Assembly: GCA_030847615.1 (NCBI GenBank)
Contig: JAUMIR010000001.1
Span: 61,021,501-61,085,500 of the forward strand
DNA: 64,000 nt
From: Gambelia wislizenii
Taxonomy: Eukaryota; Chordata; Lepidosauria; Squamata; Crotaphytidae
Direction: 5' to 3'
Part shown: positions 1 through 11,010 of the stretch, one piece after another
Layout of the letters: every line of letters begins with the position of its first letter
How positions within the stretch are numbered: the first letter of the stretch is position 1
Made by a program: the position numbers and the translations under genes
Notes under the pieces: model-generated
Seen by the model: only the letters and a program-made list of their open reading frames with translations
Databases searched by the model: none
What the model was told of the DNA's origin: nothing

Positions 1-252
1 AGGGCCTCCGGGGGACCCGCGAAGGCCTCCCCACCCCTCCTCAGGCCTTCGCGGGGCCTCCGGAGGGCCTCCGGGGGACCCGCGAAGGCCTCCCCACCCC
101 TCCTCAGGCCTTCGCGGGGCGTCCGGAGGGCCTCCGGGCATCCCGTGAAGGCCTCCCCACCCCTCCCCAGGCCTTCATGGGGCCTACGGAGCGCCTCCGG
201 GGGCCCCGTGGAGGCCTCCCCGGGCCTCCCCGCTCCCTCCAGGTCTTTTCAC
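1..252. repeat. 63-bp GC-rich minisatellite
   Basis: Four consecutive copies of a 63-bp unit begin at 1, 64, 127 and 190. The first two differ by about one base; the third and fourth diverge more. Each unit holds short inverted pieces (ggcctccgg against ccggaggcc), so single strands could fold. The array is cut by the window edge, so its length is unknown. It directly precedes a Tigger-like transposon terminus, which suggests it may be internal to that element. Long open frames here simply reflect high GC and lack of stops. Confidence 0.9.
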
Positions 253-273
253 GGGGCCTCTGGAGGCCCCGTG

Positions 274-359
274 TCGCGGTTTTGGGGGGGCCCGGGGGGG
301 CCCTCCCAAAACCGCAAATAACCAAAACCGCGAATATCAAGAATGTGGAGGGACAACTG
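274..359. mobile_element. Terminal fragment of a Tigger-like (TA-flanked) DNA transposon
   Basis: The segment ends in gagggacaactg followed by TA. That is the same terminus as the complete elements at 32888-33116 and 53731-53971. Its inner part is an imperfect palindrome of G and C runs between cgcggttttgg and ccaaaaccgc. The partner terminus lies outside the window or was replaced by the minisatellite. The pogo/Tigger-like assignment rests on the TA duplication and terminus type only. Confidence 0.6.
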
Positions 360-361
360 TA

Positions 362-860
362 TATTCACAAAACGTGTTTAAATGGTATTATTCATTATTC
401 ATAGTCAAAGACGGAGATCCAAGAAAAATTTATTGTGATTTTGGTAACCATGTACTTGGGTAATTCTCCTCTGAAACAGGAGCTTCTACCCACCAGTCGA
501 AGACATAGACCCAAGAAAAATAGATTGTGATTTCAACATTGTCTCTCATAATCGCCGTTCCTTAATTAATGCATATAGGACTGTGGCCGCATCATTAATT
601 GGTCTCCTTAAGAGTAATATATCGAATTTAACTTGTAAGAATACTGTTAATTTTTGTGAATGTATCCGCTCTACTTCATGTAACTATATTACATATTATG
701 AATGTACTTACTAATTATAGATTGTGAATGTAAGAGCCATTCTGGTATATGTATTATATGAATTATATTCGTGAATATAACAACTTTATTTTTGGGATTA
801 AGGTTCTATATAATCAGACTTTGTGAATGAATAATACCATTTAAACACATTTTGTGAATA
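362..860. mobile_element. Stem-loop element with 37-bp inverted arms
   Basis: Bases 362-398 and 824-860 are near-perfect reverse complements (tattcacaaaa, then gtttaaatggtattattcat). The 425-bp interior is AT-rich and holds two kinds of direct repeat: a block starting near 405 recurs near 498 (ccaagaaaaat, then attgtgatttt), and gtgaatataac followed by a T-rich run occurs at about 772 and 853. No open frame is present. It looks like a non-autonomous DNA transposon or foldback element; the family was not recognised. Confidence 0.6.
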
Positions 861-889
861 TAACAGCGTTATTTTTGTGTATGTTTGTT

Positions 890-1330
890 CAGTATCCACC
901 AATATTATAGTCTCTCTATATTTTCTGTATGGTACTTTCAGATAACCTCCTGTAGTATAATTGCAAGAGTTTGAATTCCAACAGATATCAGGATGGTTGA
1001 AATCTTCCATTACTATTACACATCTCCTTTCTGAATGTTTGGTCATCTGTTCCAGGAAGGCATCATCCGAGTTTTCAGTCTGGCTTGGGGGTCTGTGGTA
1101 GACACCCCACAATGACATCATTGTTGTTTCTGTCCCCCTTAATTTTTATTCAGATGCTCTCAACCTGGCTTCCACAATTTAAGTCATGCATCTCTTCACA
1201 GGTGTTAACATCCTTGATATATAATGCTGCTACTACTCCTCTTCTGTTTGGTCTATTTCTCTGAAATAGGTTATACCCCTCTAGATGTGGGGACAGAGCT
1301 AGCATGGGTCTTGTCTCTATCTTTCCATGT
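890..1330 (-). pseudogene. CR1-type LINE, endonuclease-domain fragment
   Basis: On the minus strand the reading frames resemble the apurinic-like endonuclease domain of CR1 ORF2. Pieces of the family pattern GVYYRPPSQ, then FLEQ, then GDFNHPDICW are readable. The aspartate and asparagine of the DFNHPD motif survive, although the preceding glycine is changed. Upstream coding text with the RRG and IKGDRNNND motifs lies in another frame, so at least one frameshift has occurred. No reverse transcriptase follows on the minus strand below 890, so this is a truncated relic. It has no role for the host that can be seen. Confidence 0.75.
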
Positions 1331-1742
1331 TGTGTTGCCTGTTGTAGGTGAAAAGTTGTTTAAGGTTAGTGGTGGTGGGAACCATCTATAAACGAGCATA
1401 GTACTGTCATCAAAACCTGTGAGAGGGCACTGTTGTCCATAATGGGCTGTAGCTCATTAATATAATATGTTTCAATAGTCTCATCTAAGAGCTGTAGAAG
1501 ACAGCTAGTGGTGTTCTCTAGTTTTCTGTGTGGGGTCTGTCTTGTAGTAGAAGATTGTTCCTGGGTAGCAGTCTTGCCTTGTCAATTTATTTTTCATCTC
1601 CATGAGTGAGGTTTATAGTTTGGAAATGCCTGCTGTAAATCCATGAATTTTGAGACCCTGTCATGTGGATCTGAGCAGATGCAGTTCTATTGGACAGCTT
1701 AACTATAGACAAGAGATGTGGTGGTGTGTTGAGGGTAGAATA
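1331..1742. other. No recognised feature
   Basis: Moderately AT-rich sequence between the CR1 relic and a Tigger-like element. I see no long open frame, splice pair or known repeat. Confidence 0.5.
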
Positions 1743-2274
1743 CAGTCATGCCCCCGTATCCACTTATTCGCCATCTGCTGATTCAATTATCCACAGATGG
1801 CGACAACAAAGGGGTGTAGATGGGGAGGAGGAGAGATCTCGCCTCCCTTCTTCCTTCACCCCTGGGATCTCCCCCCAGGATAGCTCCTGTGGCGGGAATG
1901 GCAATGGGGCAAAGGGAGGTGAGGATGAGATCTTGCCTCCCTTCTCCCTTTGCCCCTGGAATTGCCCCTTGGGATCACTCCTGTGGTAGGAAAGTTGACA
2001 GGGTGAAGGGAGAGGAGGAGGAGATCCCGCCTTCCTTCTCCCTTCGTCCCTGGGATTGTCTCTCGGGATTGCTTCTGTGGCGGGAATGGTGACAGGGGGG
2101 CAAAGGGAGGGGAGGAATAGATCTCACCTCCCTTCTCCCTTCACCCCCTGGATCATCCCCTGGGATCGCTCCCATGGCAGGAGTGGCGACAGGGTGCATT
2201 CACTATTATCTGTGGATTTTATTATCTGTGGGGCCCCCTGGAACCAATTCCCTGCAGATACGGGGGTCCTACTA
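1743..2274. mobile_element. Tigger-like MITE carrying an internal minisatellite
   Basis: The left end (cagtcatgcccccgtatcc) and the right end (gcagatacgggggtcctacta) are inverted copies of each other and both are flanked by TA. Inner terminal sequence with repeated attatctgtgg motifs is also family-like. Most of the 532-bp body is a GC-rich tandem array. Over half the element is therefore expanded minisatellite rather than transposon sequence. Confidence 0.75.
1835..2199. repeat. 94-97-bp minisatellite inside the Tigger-like MITE
   Basis: The landmark gatct/c-cgcctccc recurs at 1835, 1929, 2023 and 2120, giving periods of 94, 94 and 97 bp and about 3.8 copies. Each unit contains cccctgggat and gcgggaatgg motifs. 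Copies differ at several positions, so the array is not recent. Overlapping open frames on both strands are by-products of the repeat. Confidence 0.9.
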
Positions 2275-2276
2275 TA

Positions 2277-3050
2277 TAGAGAATATTTGTTACCTGCATT
2301 TGTATATGCAGCAAACTCATTTGCAGATGTTTGTAGACATTCATCAGAGGAGAAAGGAATGAGTGTGTAGTTCTGGTGTGGTGCAGGGCTAGTCTCCCTT
2401 ATGAACCCACCTCCAACATCAGTGCCAAATTGGTGTCTCAGATCAGTAGTAAAGGGCAATACACTGTAATTCAGTTCAGCACCACGTAGGTGTTGGTGAA
2501 TGGCCTGTCTGAATAGGAAAGTGGTGTCCTTCTACCTCCTTTGACTAGTGCTGCACTTCTCTTAAAGCAGAGCAGGAGTTGTGCACACAGCAGGATTGGC
2601 GCGGTGTGTGCGACTTCTGAGTGACCCTTGGAGTCTTTGCCAGAGCCTTTTGAGCTCCTGCATTGCTGTGGTTTTGTTTTTTCCCAGCCCCAAATGGAGA
2701 ACTTCAGGAGCTCCCCAGTAGGGTGATTTCCCCCTTTTAAGATTATTTGGACATACACAAACCCTGCAAATAATTTAGTCTGGAAGTAATAATTTTAGAA
2801 ATGTGGAAGTGATCTTCCGGTTACTTTTGTATTTTTAAAAATTGGGCCCGTGCAGCCCATGCAGATCCATGATGGATGGGAAATGGGAGAGGCCTGGTTC
2901 CCAGACTTGCTGTTGAATGTTGCTCTCTTAGAGTACTTTTGTATAAAGGAAGGAGCAGAGGTAGGGCATTCTTTTCATTCAGGTCTAATATCTCAATCTT
3001 TCTGGAATTTCCCTTACAGGCAGAATTAGGAGATATAAATCTTATTCTAC

Positions 3051-3054
<4 letters not shown>
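2277..3054. other. No recognised feature
   Basis: No coding frame with family-like residues and no clear repeat boundary was found. A GC-richer patch near 2560-2700 has no CpG-island character. Confidence 0.45.
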
Positions 3055-3111
<57 letters not shown>

Positions 3112-3112
3112 T
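3055..3112. repeat. (TG)n(AG)n compound microsatellite
   Basis: About 16 TG units are followed directly by about 13 AG units. It lies at the tail end of the adjacent minus-strand SINE and may have grown from that tail. Confidence 0.97.
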
Positions 3113-3327
3113 ATTATATGCCTTCAAGTCACCTGTCAATTTATGGTGACCCCATGAATTTCATAGGGTTTTCTTAGGCAAGGAATGCTCAGAGGTGGTT
3201 TTGCCAGTTTCTTCCTCTGAAATATAGCCTACAGCACCTAGTATTTGTTGGCAGTCTCCCATCCAAGTACTAACCAAGGCTGACTTAGCTCCCAAGATTA
3301 GACAGGAGGATCTGGTGCCTTTAGGGC
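3113..3327 (-). mobile_element. 5S-rRNA-derived SINE (copy 1)
   Basis: Read on the minus strand, the head follows 5S rRNA: a segment like agctaag, then gtacttggatgggagac, matches the 5S internal promoter region including the C box. The body continues with atatttcagaggaagaaactggc and ends in a tail with catgaaattcatggggtcacc and a cttgaaggca motif. The same three parts occur at 16069-16296 and 21052-21252. The 5S head would supply an internal RNA polymerase III promoter. The tail resembles BovB LINE tails, implying BovB-type mobilisation. Confidence 0.85.
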
Positions 3328-3340
3328 ATTTACACTATAA

Positions 3341-3846
3341 TATTGTAATTAATGCAAAGGTGATGAGCCAGTTTTCTTGCAGTTCTGCCCAAAGCTGAAG
3401 AACTCTCAACCAAGTTAGGTAACGGTTGAATGTTTCTCATTTGAAATCACTTTGTAATTTATTTTCAAATCTAATTGAAAGAAATATAGTTTCCTCCCAC
3501 CTAGACAACAGGAGTGAAGCCAATGGAGGAGTGAAGCTGAAATAGTAACTCTGCTAATTATAAGGTCATTCTCATTTCCTCCCACCCAAGGGTAAAAATT
3601 GCAAGCTTTGCTCTTGCTGCAGACACCTGATAACATTTCATTCCCTTCATTGTACTTGGAATTTCTGCTGCCACAGAACTGAAGAGCAGGTGGATAGCAA
3701 TATGATATTAGAGCTGAAGAAGTGAGGAGAGTAAAACACTGTAGGTAAAACATAGTAGGAAAAGGCAAGTGAAAACAGTTGAGAAGGAGGACACCATTGG
3801 CATAAGCAGATAGTCAGAGATTTAGGTGGGAAAAATGAAATCCAAG
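3341..3846. other. No recognised feature
   Basis: No repeat boundary or family-like open frame was identified between the SINE and the CR1 copy. Confidence 0.45.
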
Positions 3847-4545
3847 AATACAGGATGGTTAATATCTGGCTTGATTACAGTACAAGTGAAAGGGATCTAG
3901 GAGACTTAGTAGGCCACAAGTTAAACATAAATCAGCATTGTGATGCATTGGCCAAAAAAGATAATGCAATTCTAGGCTGCATCAATGGAAATATAGTGTT
4001 CAGATCAAAGGAAATAATAGAAATCACTCTATTCTGCTTTGTTCAGACCTCACCTGGAATACTGTGCCCAGTTCTTGGCACCACAGTTCAAGAAGGATGT
4101 TGACAAGCTGGAATGTGTTTAGAGAAGGGCGACCAAGATGGGCAAAGGTCTGGAAACCAGCCCAATGAGAAACAACTTATAGAGCTAGGTATATTTAGGC
4201 TGGGGAAGATTGAGAAGAGATATGATAGCCATATTTATATACCTGAAGGGGCATGGAACAAGCTTGTTTTCTGCTGCTTCAGAGACTAGAACACAAGCAG
4301 CAGATTCAGATTAAAGGAGATTCCACTTAAATATTAGGAAATGCTGCCTAATATTGTAAGTTGTAAGATCTGTTTGATCTTGGACTACATTGCCTGAGAG
4401 GGTGGTGGACTCTCCTTCTTTGGAGGTCATTAAAAAGAAGTTGAATGGATATCTTTCAGGAGTGTTTTAGTTGTTTATTCCTGCATCGCAAGGGGTTGGA
4501 CTAGATGGCCCTTGCAAGTACCTTCTGTTCCCATGATTCTATCTC
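3847..4545 (+). pseudogene. CR1 LINE 3' end (copy with ORF2 C-terminus)
   Basis: The + strand reads through the C-terminal part of CR1 ORF2. A segment with ERDLG and AKK-NAILGCI motifs begins near 3885. A shifted frame follows for the family region around 4080-4250. The 3' end has the standard run ggttggactagatggccctt and finishes at 4542 with atgattctat, part of the CR1 terminal octamer repeat. Several frameshifts and stops make it non-functional. It is 5' truncated, as is usual for CR1 copies. Confidence 0.85.
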
Positions 4546-5561
4546 CCCCCCCCCTGTTTTCTCCCTAATTTTGTGGAGGCTAGGTGTCAGGAGTAAGTGC
4601 AAAGCATTAGCTTGAACTGCGTCTCAATAGAATGTGCTGTGTTTGCATAAATATCAAATAGTTTGCATTATATGCTGATTCACTTTCACAATCCCTAGAT
4701 GTAGGAGTTTTTGGAATATGTCACCCAGAGGCAGCACACATTCTGTTCGTTTACAGTTTGGCATAATGCTGGGAGTGGATTCACAATTCCAATGACATTG
4801 AAGCCACCAGCTATCCCTGAGGATGTCTAGCCAAAGTAATGGGAACCAGCGGTTACATGGCAAAGTAGTGGTCTTCTACCCCACAGAGTTTTCAAGACAA
4901 GCCAGTGGTTTTGTGGTGATGATGGAATATGTATGTAAGACCTAATGGCCTTCAATGCCATTTCCCTCCCTCCCTCCCTCCCTCCCTCCCTTCTGTTCTG
5001 GAATATCTGATTCCCTTGAAGATCTTCCAATTCAAAATCTGTGTGTACTGGGACATGGGGGCTGAGACAACTTTAAAAAAAATATTGCTGAGTTTGCCCA
5101 GCACATGCCAGTCCTATGACACCTTTTGCAACAGCACTGGGAACAAAGCCCAAGTTTGTTTTATAGGCATCCCCAGGGAGTTATGTTCCAAGTTGGCTTT
5201 TGTAAGTACAGGCTAGGACAGCAGCTTGCCTCCACTTATGTATCCTGCCCAAGAATCATTTTTCAAGTCAGGAGCTACGGGAATGAACTGATTTCTCTGA
5301 CTTAGGTTTCTGAATTCCAAATACAAGTCGAAGGTTCCCAAGTTTTTGGGGCGGGGGAGGGCAGGAAGATCCTGTGCCGATAAAAGTGGCTTAATCTGCA
5401 GAAATTGGTAGGGGTTGCTCTTTGAGGCATGGAATTATTGTTCAGCTCAAGCATCTTTGTAAAGGCACAGGAGCAAAGCTGTAAGAAGTGTTTGGAAGTG
5501 TCTGGAGAGAGGCTTATTGGGTGGATAGAAGAGGGACCAGTTCTCAGCAATGGAGCAGATC
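4546..5561. other. Unassigned, with a (CCCT)n tract
   Basis: A CCCT microsatellite of about seven units lies at 4964-4992. Nothing else recognisable was seen. Confidence 0.5.
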
Positions 5562-5880
5562 ATAGAATCATAGAGCTGGAAGAGAACACAAGGGCCTCTA
5601 GTCTAACCCCCTGCCATGCAGGAATACACAATCAAAGCATTCCCAACAGATGTCCATCCAGCCTCTGCTTAAAAACCTCCAAAGAAGGAGACTCCACCAC
5701 ACTCCAAGGCAGTGCATTCTACTGCCAAACAGCTCTTACTGTGAGGACTTTTTCCCTAGTGTTTAGGTGGAATCTCTTTTCCTATAGTCTGAGTCCATTG
5801 CTCCATGGTCTAATCTCTGGAGCAGCAGAAAACAATCTTGCTCCATCCTCATTATGACGTCCCTTCAAATATTTAATGAA
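5562..5880 (-). mobile_element. CR1 LINE 3' end
   Basis: The element starts (its 3' end) with the CR1 terminal repeat atcatagaatcatagag at about 5563. It then reads backward through the ORF2 C-terminus: the minus strand carries the family pattern ending in the region SLEVF. Homologous copies lie at 22537-23050 and 3847-4545. It is strongly 5' truncated. Confidence 0.85.
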
Positions 5881-5940
5881 GCAAGAGTGATGATTTATGT
5901 TCTCTTAAGGAATAACTACTCTGTTAAGTGAACTCTAGTA

Positions 5941-6158
5941 CAGGTTGACCCACGTATCCACGGATCTGGTATTCACTTATCCACATTGGTGGGGGGAGTT
6001 ATCTCCAAACAGTTCCAGGTCCTCCAGTGTGATTCTGCGGTCAACATCTGGTGTTCATCTCATTGAAAATAATAGGGTTTCCTATTAGTCACAGTTTCAG
6101 GTGTCCATGGGGGAGGGGTTCTTGAAGCATATCCCCCGTGGATACAGGGGTCAACTTG
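5941..6158. mobile_element. Tigger-like MITE, 218 bp
   Basis: The ends caggttgacccacgtatcc and ggatacaggggtcaacttg are inverted copies, each followed outward by TA (5939-5940 and 6159-6160). There is no coding capacity. The TA duplication and the termini place it with mariner/Tigger-type non-autonomous elements. Confidence 0.8.
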
Positions 6159-6301
6159 TACATAATAATTCTTAAGAATATTAGAAATATTTTGCTGGGG
6201 AAGAGCAAGGTTTACCTTATTCAGCATTCTTTGGTGTATATCAGCAACCAGCTGGCAGTAGATAGTCTATAGGAAAGTAGCCGGTAGGCCATGGTCTAGA
6301 A

Positions 6302-6699
6302 CAGGGCTGGGTAGCTGCAGAGTACAGGGCATTTTCCATTCCATTTTCTACCTCTCTTCCTGCAGGCAACATCAGTTGCCTTCCCCCCCCCCCCAAATGG
6401 AAGTGACCAGAAATGATATTTTGGACCTCCCTGCAAAAGTAGTTTCCCCCAGGAAATAGCGTTAAATACTATTTTCTCACTAGATGTTTAACAAATATAT
6501 AACAATAAAACCATGATTCTAGTAATGCCCACTAATTTAAGAAATGTACTCCCAGAATCTTGTAGAGGATGAGGATATCAGTTTGGGGAATGAAAAACTT
6601 TGGGGAGGAGGGGGAGTGGCTTCTGGGGCTCCCTGGTGCCCACATGAAAGGCCATGGTGGTCCTCATGTGGCCCATGGGTTGCATAATTCCCACCCCTG
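6302..6699. mobile_element. hAT-like non-autonomous element, about 400 bp
   Basis: The left end cagggctgggtagctgcag and the reverse complement of the right end (caggggtgggaattatgcaac) match imperfectly. The interior has a homopolymer C run and the phrase gcccatgggttgc, typical of non-coding hAT derivatives. A clean 8-bp target duplication was not found, so the superfamily is inferred from the cagggg-type terminus. Confidence 0.5.
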
Positions 6700-7789
6700 T
6701 CCTACTGTCTGCCCACTCCTGCTTTATAGTGCACTTCTAAGGCAATAAAAAAGCAACAGGCAAGGTTCCAAAAGCTCATTAATCTAGTTCACAGAATGAT
6801 AAATCAGTTTTGCAGAGCTGTTTGGGGTTAATACTGGCTGGTTCATGTTTCTTGCTGTCAGTGTTATTTGGGTTGGAGCAATCGTCCTTGATCTAGTTTG
6901 TAATTAAAGTGGTTTCTGAAAGCTGAATTGCTCACAGTTTGAAGTAGTAGCTCTTGACAACTTGATGTTTTTTGGCTGTGGCATTTCTCTTGTGAGCCAT
7001 GGAATTCACTTTGATCGTAATTGGGCTGAGATGGTTAGGGTGTGCCACTTCTGGTGGATCTTGTTTGTTCCCAGAGCATTTAGCTGAATGGTGCAAAACA
7101 GTGACTTTCATGTTAAGACACCGTGATGTAACTATGAGTATAGTAGTGTCACTGTTGTACTGGGCTGTCAGTAAAATAACTGTGTTTAAAAGCAGTATGT
7201 TGATTTTACAATGTTGCATTCAGCAGGGGCAATAAATGTGGAAGATATTAAGGCCTGTCTGCTATATTCAGGATGTTTGGCCCATGATGCCTCCTAAATG
7301 GAAGTAATGTGTTAGTAGCAACATAGTTGCCTGTAACTAGTACTTTTCTGGGTAATAAGGGTGTGATGGAGCCACATTTCAAAAGTGACACAATGGGTAA
7401 GGGCAAAATTATTTTATTCACATAACAAGTAATGGATTCTAGCTATTTACAAAAGTTACATTACATAAAAGAGCATTTTTACAAGATTTTTATGCTATTG
7501 TTTTATTAGTCCCAAGGTTTCCCCCCCCTCTTCTCAGCAAAGTAAGGGAAAGTAGTAAAGTGGTGCAACAAGTAACAAATGTAAGAAGTTACTCGTTCAA
7601 CATTGCATTGAATAATGATAATGGGTAACTTCTCAGTCACTATAATAAGTAATAGAAACTGATTACTGTACTTTTACAAATAAATGTTCCAAGCTCTGCT
7701 TTTAACATGTGCTAAAGGCAGAACTGGGGGTTTGGACCTGAAAAGCAGTAGCTTCTTTGAAGGAGGATTCCTTCCCTCTGTGTGTTTTT
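6700..7789. other. No recognised feature
   Basis: Mixed unique-looking sequence with no family-like open frame. A short C run lies at about 7521-7528. Confidence 0.45.
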
Positions 7790-7925
7790 ATGTATACACA
7801 TATTTTAGATTGTATGCCTCCAGCAAGACCCAATGTGTTTTTTGTGTGCTTGTTTTACTGTAAAATGCCATGTACATAGATGGTGTTATATAAATAAATG
7901 ATAAAAATAATGATGAAGGTGATGG
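7790..7925 (+). mobile_element. LINE 3' tail (L2-like)
   Basis: The run ttagattgtatgcctccagcaagacc, then ctgtaaaatgccatgtacatagatggtgttatataaataaat, then an ATAATG-rich end, is a common L2-type 3' untranslated tail. Only the tail is present. Confidence 0.6.
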
Positions 7926-8267
7926 AGGAGGAAATGGTGTCTACTTCTCCAAAGGAAGAGGTCCTTAGATGCCTCCTAAAGAAGCCAAACTGAGATTCAA
8001 CCATCTCTGATAATTGGTCACTTCTAGGTAGGAATGGCGACCTGTTGCCCGCTCCTGTGGGCAGTCCGCTGTAGGAGGGGATGCTTTGCACTGTGAACAC
8101 TGGCCAAATGGACTTTGAGCTGGCGAAAATGTTCTCCCTGGACTAAAGTAAGGCCAGGGGATATACAGTAAGAGTCAGTAACCCTCTTGCTCCTGGCGAT
8201 CAAATTGCCACTTTTGTGGCATGTGATCATGGGTGAAGTTAGCAGTGAAGTTAAAGAATGCATGATG

Positions 8268-9075
8268 AAGTGGGATGAGAATTTTGGATATAATATACAG
8301 ATGGAACAATGGGGGAAATATGGTCAAAGAGATTGAAATTCACATTGTGTTATGATCTTAAAGAGAATTTTTATAAAATGATATACTGCTGGTGTTTGAC
8401 TCCAGAAAAAACTGGCTAAAATGCATAAGGGGGTTCCAAATGTATGCTGGAAGTGTAAGCAACAGGTTAGGACTTTTTACCGTATGTGGTGGACACGTGG
8501 GAAGGCTCAGAAATTTTGGAATCAAATACATTGGCTGATACAGAGGATTTTGAAGGTTAACATTCAGTTGAAACCGGATTTTTTCTAATTGGGACTGATG
8601 GATGACCAGATGGAGAAGAAACCTGGAAAATTATTACCCTATATGACTACTGAAGCAAGATTGTTGTATGCACAGAAATAGAAGAATATGATAATTTCAA
8701 CAAATGAGGATTGGCTCTTGAAACTGACTGACCCATCTGAAATGAACAAATTATCTACTTTGATTAGAGAAAAATCATTGGTGACATTTATGAAAGATTG
8801 TGAACCTTTGATTTAGTTTCTGCAGAGAAATGAGAATAATATGCTAATTGTAGGTTTTGATCATTAATAATTTTGCTTAAGAAGAAGTGCATGTATTAGT
8901 CTTAGTTGGAGAAGTAAGTTTATATTATAAGATCTATAACCATTGGTAAGAAAGTCGTAAGTCATCGTAATTTTTCTATTTAATTTTTTCCCTGTTGTTC
9001 TTTTTTTCTGTTTTCTTTTTCTTCTTCTTTTAATGTATTGGGAAGTCTTAAATTAAAAATAGATAAAAAACAGCC
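8268..9075 (+). pseudogene. L1 LINE: ORF2 C-terminus and 3' UTR
   Basis: The + strand translates to the last part of an L1 ORF2. It has a KWDENFGYNI-like start, then a cysteine-rich stretch VCWKCKQQV (the conserved zinc-knuckle-like end of L1 ORF2), then FWNQIHW, ending at the stop at 8815-8817 after EKSLVTFMKDCEPLI. At least three disabling changes are present: a frameshift near 8310, one near 8580, and a stop near 8680. About 240 bp of AT-rich 3' UTR and a short A-rich end follow. The copy is 5' truncated. Another L1 piece from a more upstream part of ORF2 lies at 63175-64000. Confidence 0.85.
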
Positions 9076-10439
9076 TGTGATAATTATTGCCCTATGACAA
9101 ATCTTAATCAAAGTTCTGGCAATGATCAGGGAATGCTGATTATTTGGATCTGCTCTTTTCTAGGTTTAGGCCTGGTTTGCGACTGAAACAGTTTTGGTCT
9201 TCCTGGTGGCTGACATATTGAGGACTGAACAGAGGGATTGTAACCCCATTAGGCTTGTGGATTTCAGTGGATTTCAATATTATCCGTTGTATTCTTCTGT
9301 GCTACCAAGCAGGGTTGTCTAGGAAATGCATTAAATAAACACAAAGTAGCTATTTGGGTGCATATTGGTCCCATAACATGAGAGGGAGAAGAGTAGAAAA
9401 TAGTGGTTCATGAGTATCAGCAAAATTCAGAATTGGGTAATACTGTTCTTAGGACCAGCAAAATGTCACAAAAGTGGTGAGCCTTTGTGTTCTCAGGGCT
9501 ACATGGTACCAAAAAGGGGTAGGGATGAGGGAAGAGACAGCAATCTGGCTGGATGTCATGACCATTCCTGCGGTTAGACTAACTTGCTAGAGGGGAATTG
9601 CAAACTCAGGTGTGAGGGTATCAATTTACAGCTGGTGCTGTTTTTTGCGATGCACTATAAATGGCTGTTCTCCTACAGAGACAGAAAGGCTGGCTGAAAC
9701 ATAGAGATCTAAACAGAATTTCCATTAGAACCCCAATGACCATATAGTCCAATCCTGTGATGTGAGGAAAAATAATTGATACCTCAAGTATGTATGACAC
9801 ATGCTTGCTTTTCCTTTGCATTTTTGTTATTTCTATAGACATCTGTATAATCAATGCCATAACTTAGTCTTCAGAATACTTTACAAACCAAATTCCTAAA
9901 ATGATAAGAAATACCTACACTGCTAAAATGGCAATTTAAAATTTATAAAAGTTAAATATTATGAAATCAGTATGAAAACCCAGACAATATTTCTTACAGA
10001 TATCAACACAGAATTTTCTGTTGATCTGTTCTTAAGGCGCATCTACACCACAGGCTTAAACTGTTTTAGTAGCTCATTCCTGTTTTAGTAGCTCTTTCCT
10101 AATCTTGTGTTGAGATCTAATGACATCAGCACTTGCCAAATTAAAATTCCCTAGAGCCTTTGGGGAAACTCATGTTCATAGTATATACATGATGGTTTTT
10201 TAGGTACTTTAAAAAATGTATTACATCTTGCCATCAAAGTTAGGCATACAGTTGTGTGCAAGTCCATTGACTGCATTATTTGTGAAACGTCTGGACTGAA
10301 TGCAGCATGACAAGATAACATTTTAAATAATTTTTTTTAATGCAGTGGAAATTGTGGTGATCTCAGTTTGGGGGCTGCTAGATGCAGGCACATGCATGAT
10401 TTTGTCAGTGGATCCCTGCTATGGGAGAAGCTGTATTTT
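9076..10439. other. No recognised feature
   Basis: 1.4 kb of AT-rich sequence without a recognisable repeat or family-like frame. Confidence 0.45.
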
Positions 10440-11010
10440 AGGAGCATAAGAACATGAGAAAGGCTCTGCTGGATGAGACCAAAGAGCTGCCTAGTCGATT
10501 TTGTTCTCACAACGACCAACCAGTTACAATCAGGAAGCCCTCAAGGTGGGGCCCTTTCACACTATGCAGTTATACCACTGTTACCCCACTTTAATTTCCA
10601 TGGGAACATCCTGTGGAATCCTGGGGTTTGTAGTTTGAAGAGGGGCTAAAGCCTACTGGCAGAGAACTCTAACTGCCTCTCCCTAAACTGCAAATCCCAG
10701 GATTCCATAGGATGGATTGATGACACTTAAAGTTATGGCGCTATAATTGTGTAGTGTGAAAAAACCCTTTTTCATGGTTGCTCCTCTGCAGCTTGTATTC
10801 ACAATAATGTTGCCTCTGATACAGAAGGTAGCACATAGCCATTGTGACTACTAATGATGGATGGCGTCATCCTCCATGAATTTGCCTACCCTTGTCCTCT
10901 TAAAGCTATCTTTAATCGATATACAGCATTTCATCTTGTGGCAACAAAATCTAGAGCTCATCCCTGAATCTCCCATCAATTTGTTTCATTAGCTAACTCT
11001 GGCTTTCCAG
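10440..11010. mobile_element. Interspersed reptile repeat, split by a MITE
   Basis: Pieces such as cataagaacatgagaaaggctctgctgga (10446 on) and atggcgtcatcctccatgaattt (10862 on) match in order the copy at 60975-61310. The match is broken between about 10548 and 10772 by a palindromic MITE. The repeat is non-coding here; I could not assign its class. Confidence 0.6.
10549..10772. mobile_element. Palindromic MITE, family A
   Basis: The ends ccctttcacactatgcagttata and the reverse complement of ataattgtgtagtgtgaaa match. An inner palindrome pairs cctgtggaatcctgggg with cccaggattccatagg. Copies occur at 17700-17912, 40046-40263 and 59801-60772 and a half copy at 34140-34260. It is inserted in the repeat at 10440-11010. 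Confidence 0.8.

Noticed and set aside
177..404. Open frames over the GC-rich start of the window on both strands.
   Set aside because: They follow the 63-bp tandem repeat and have repetitive proline/glycine/arginine content; GC-rich repeats lack stops.
1690..2459. Several overlapping open frames on both strands.
   Set aside because: They lie in the 94-bp minisatellite and show its period in translation.
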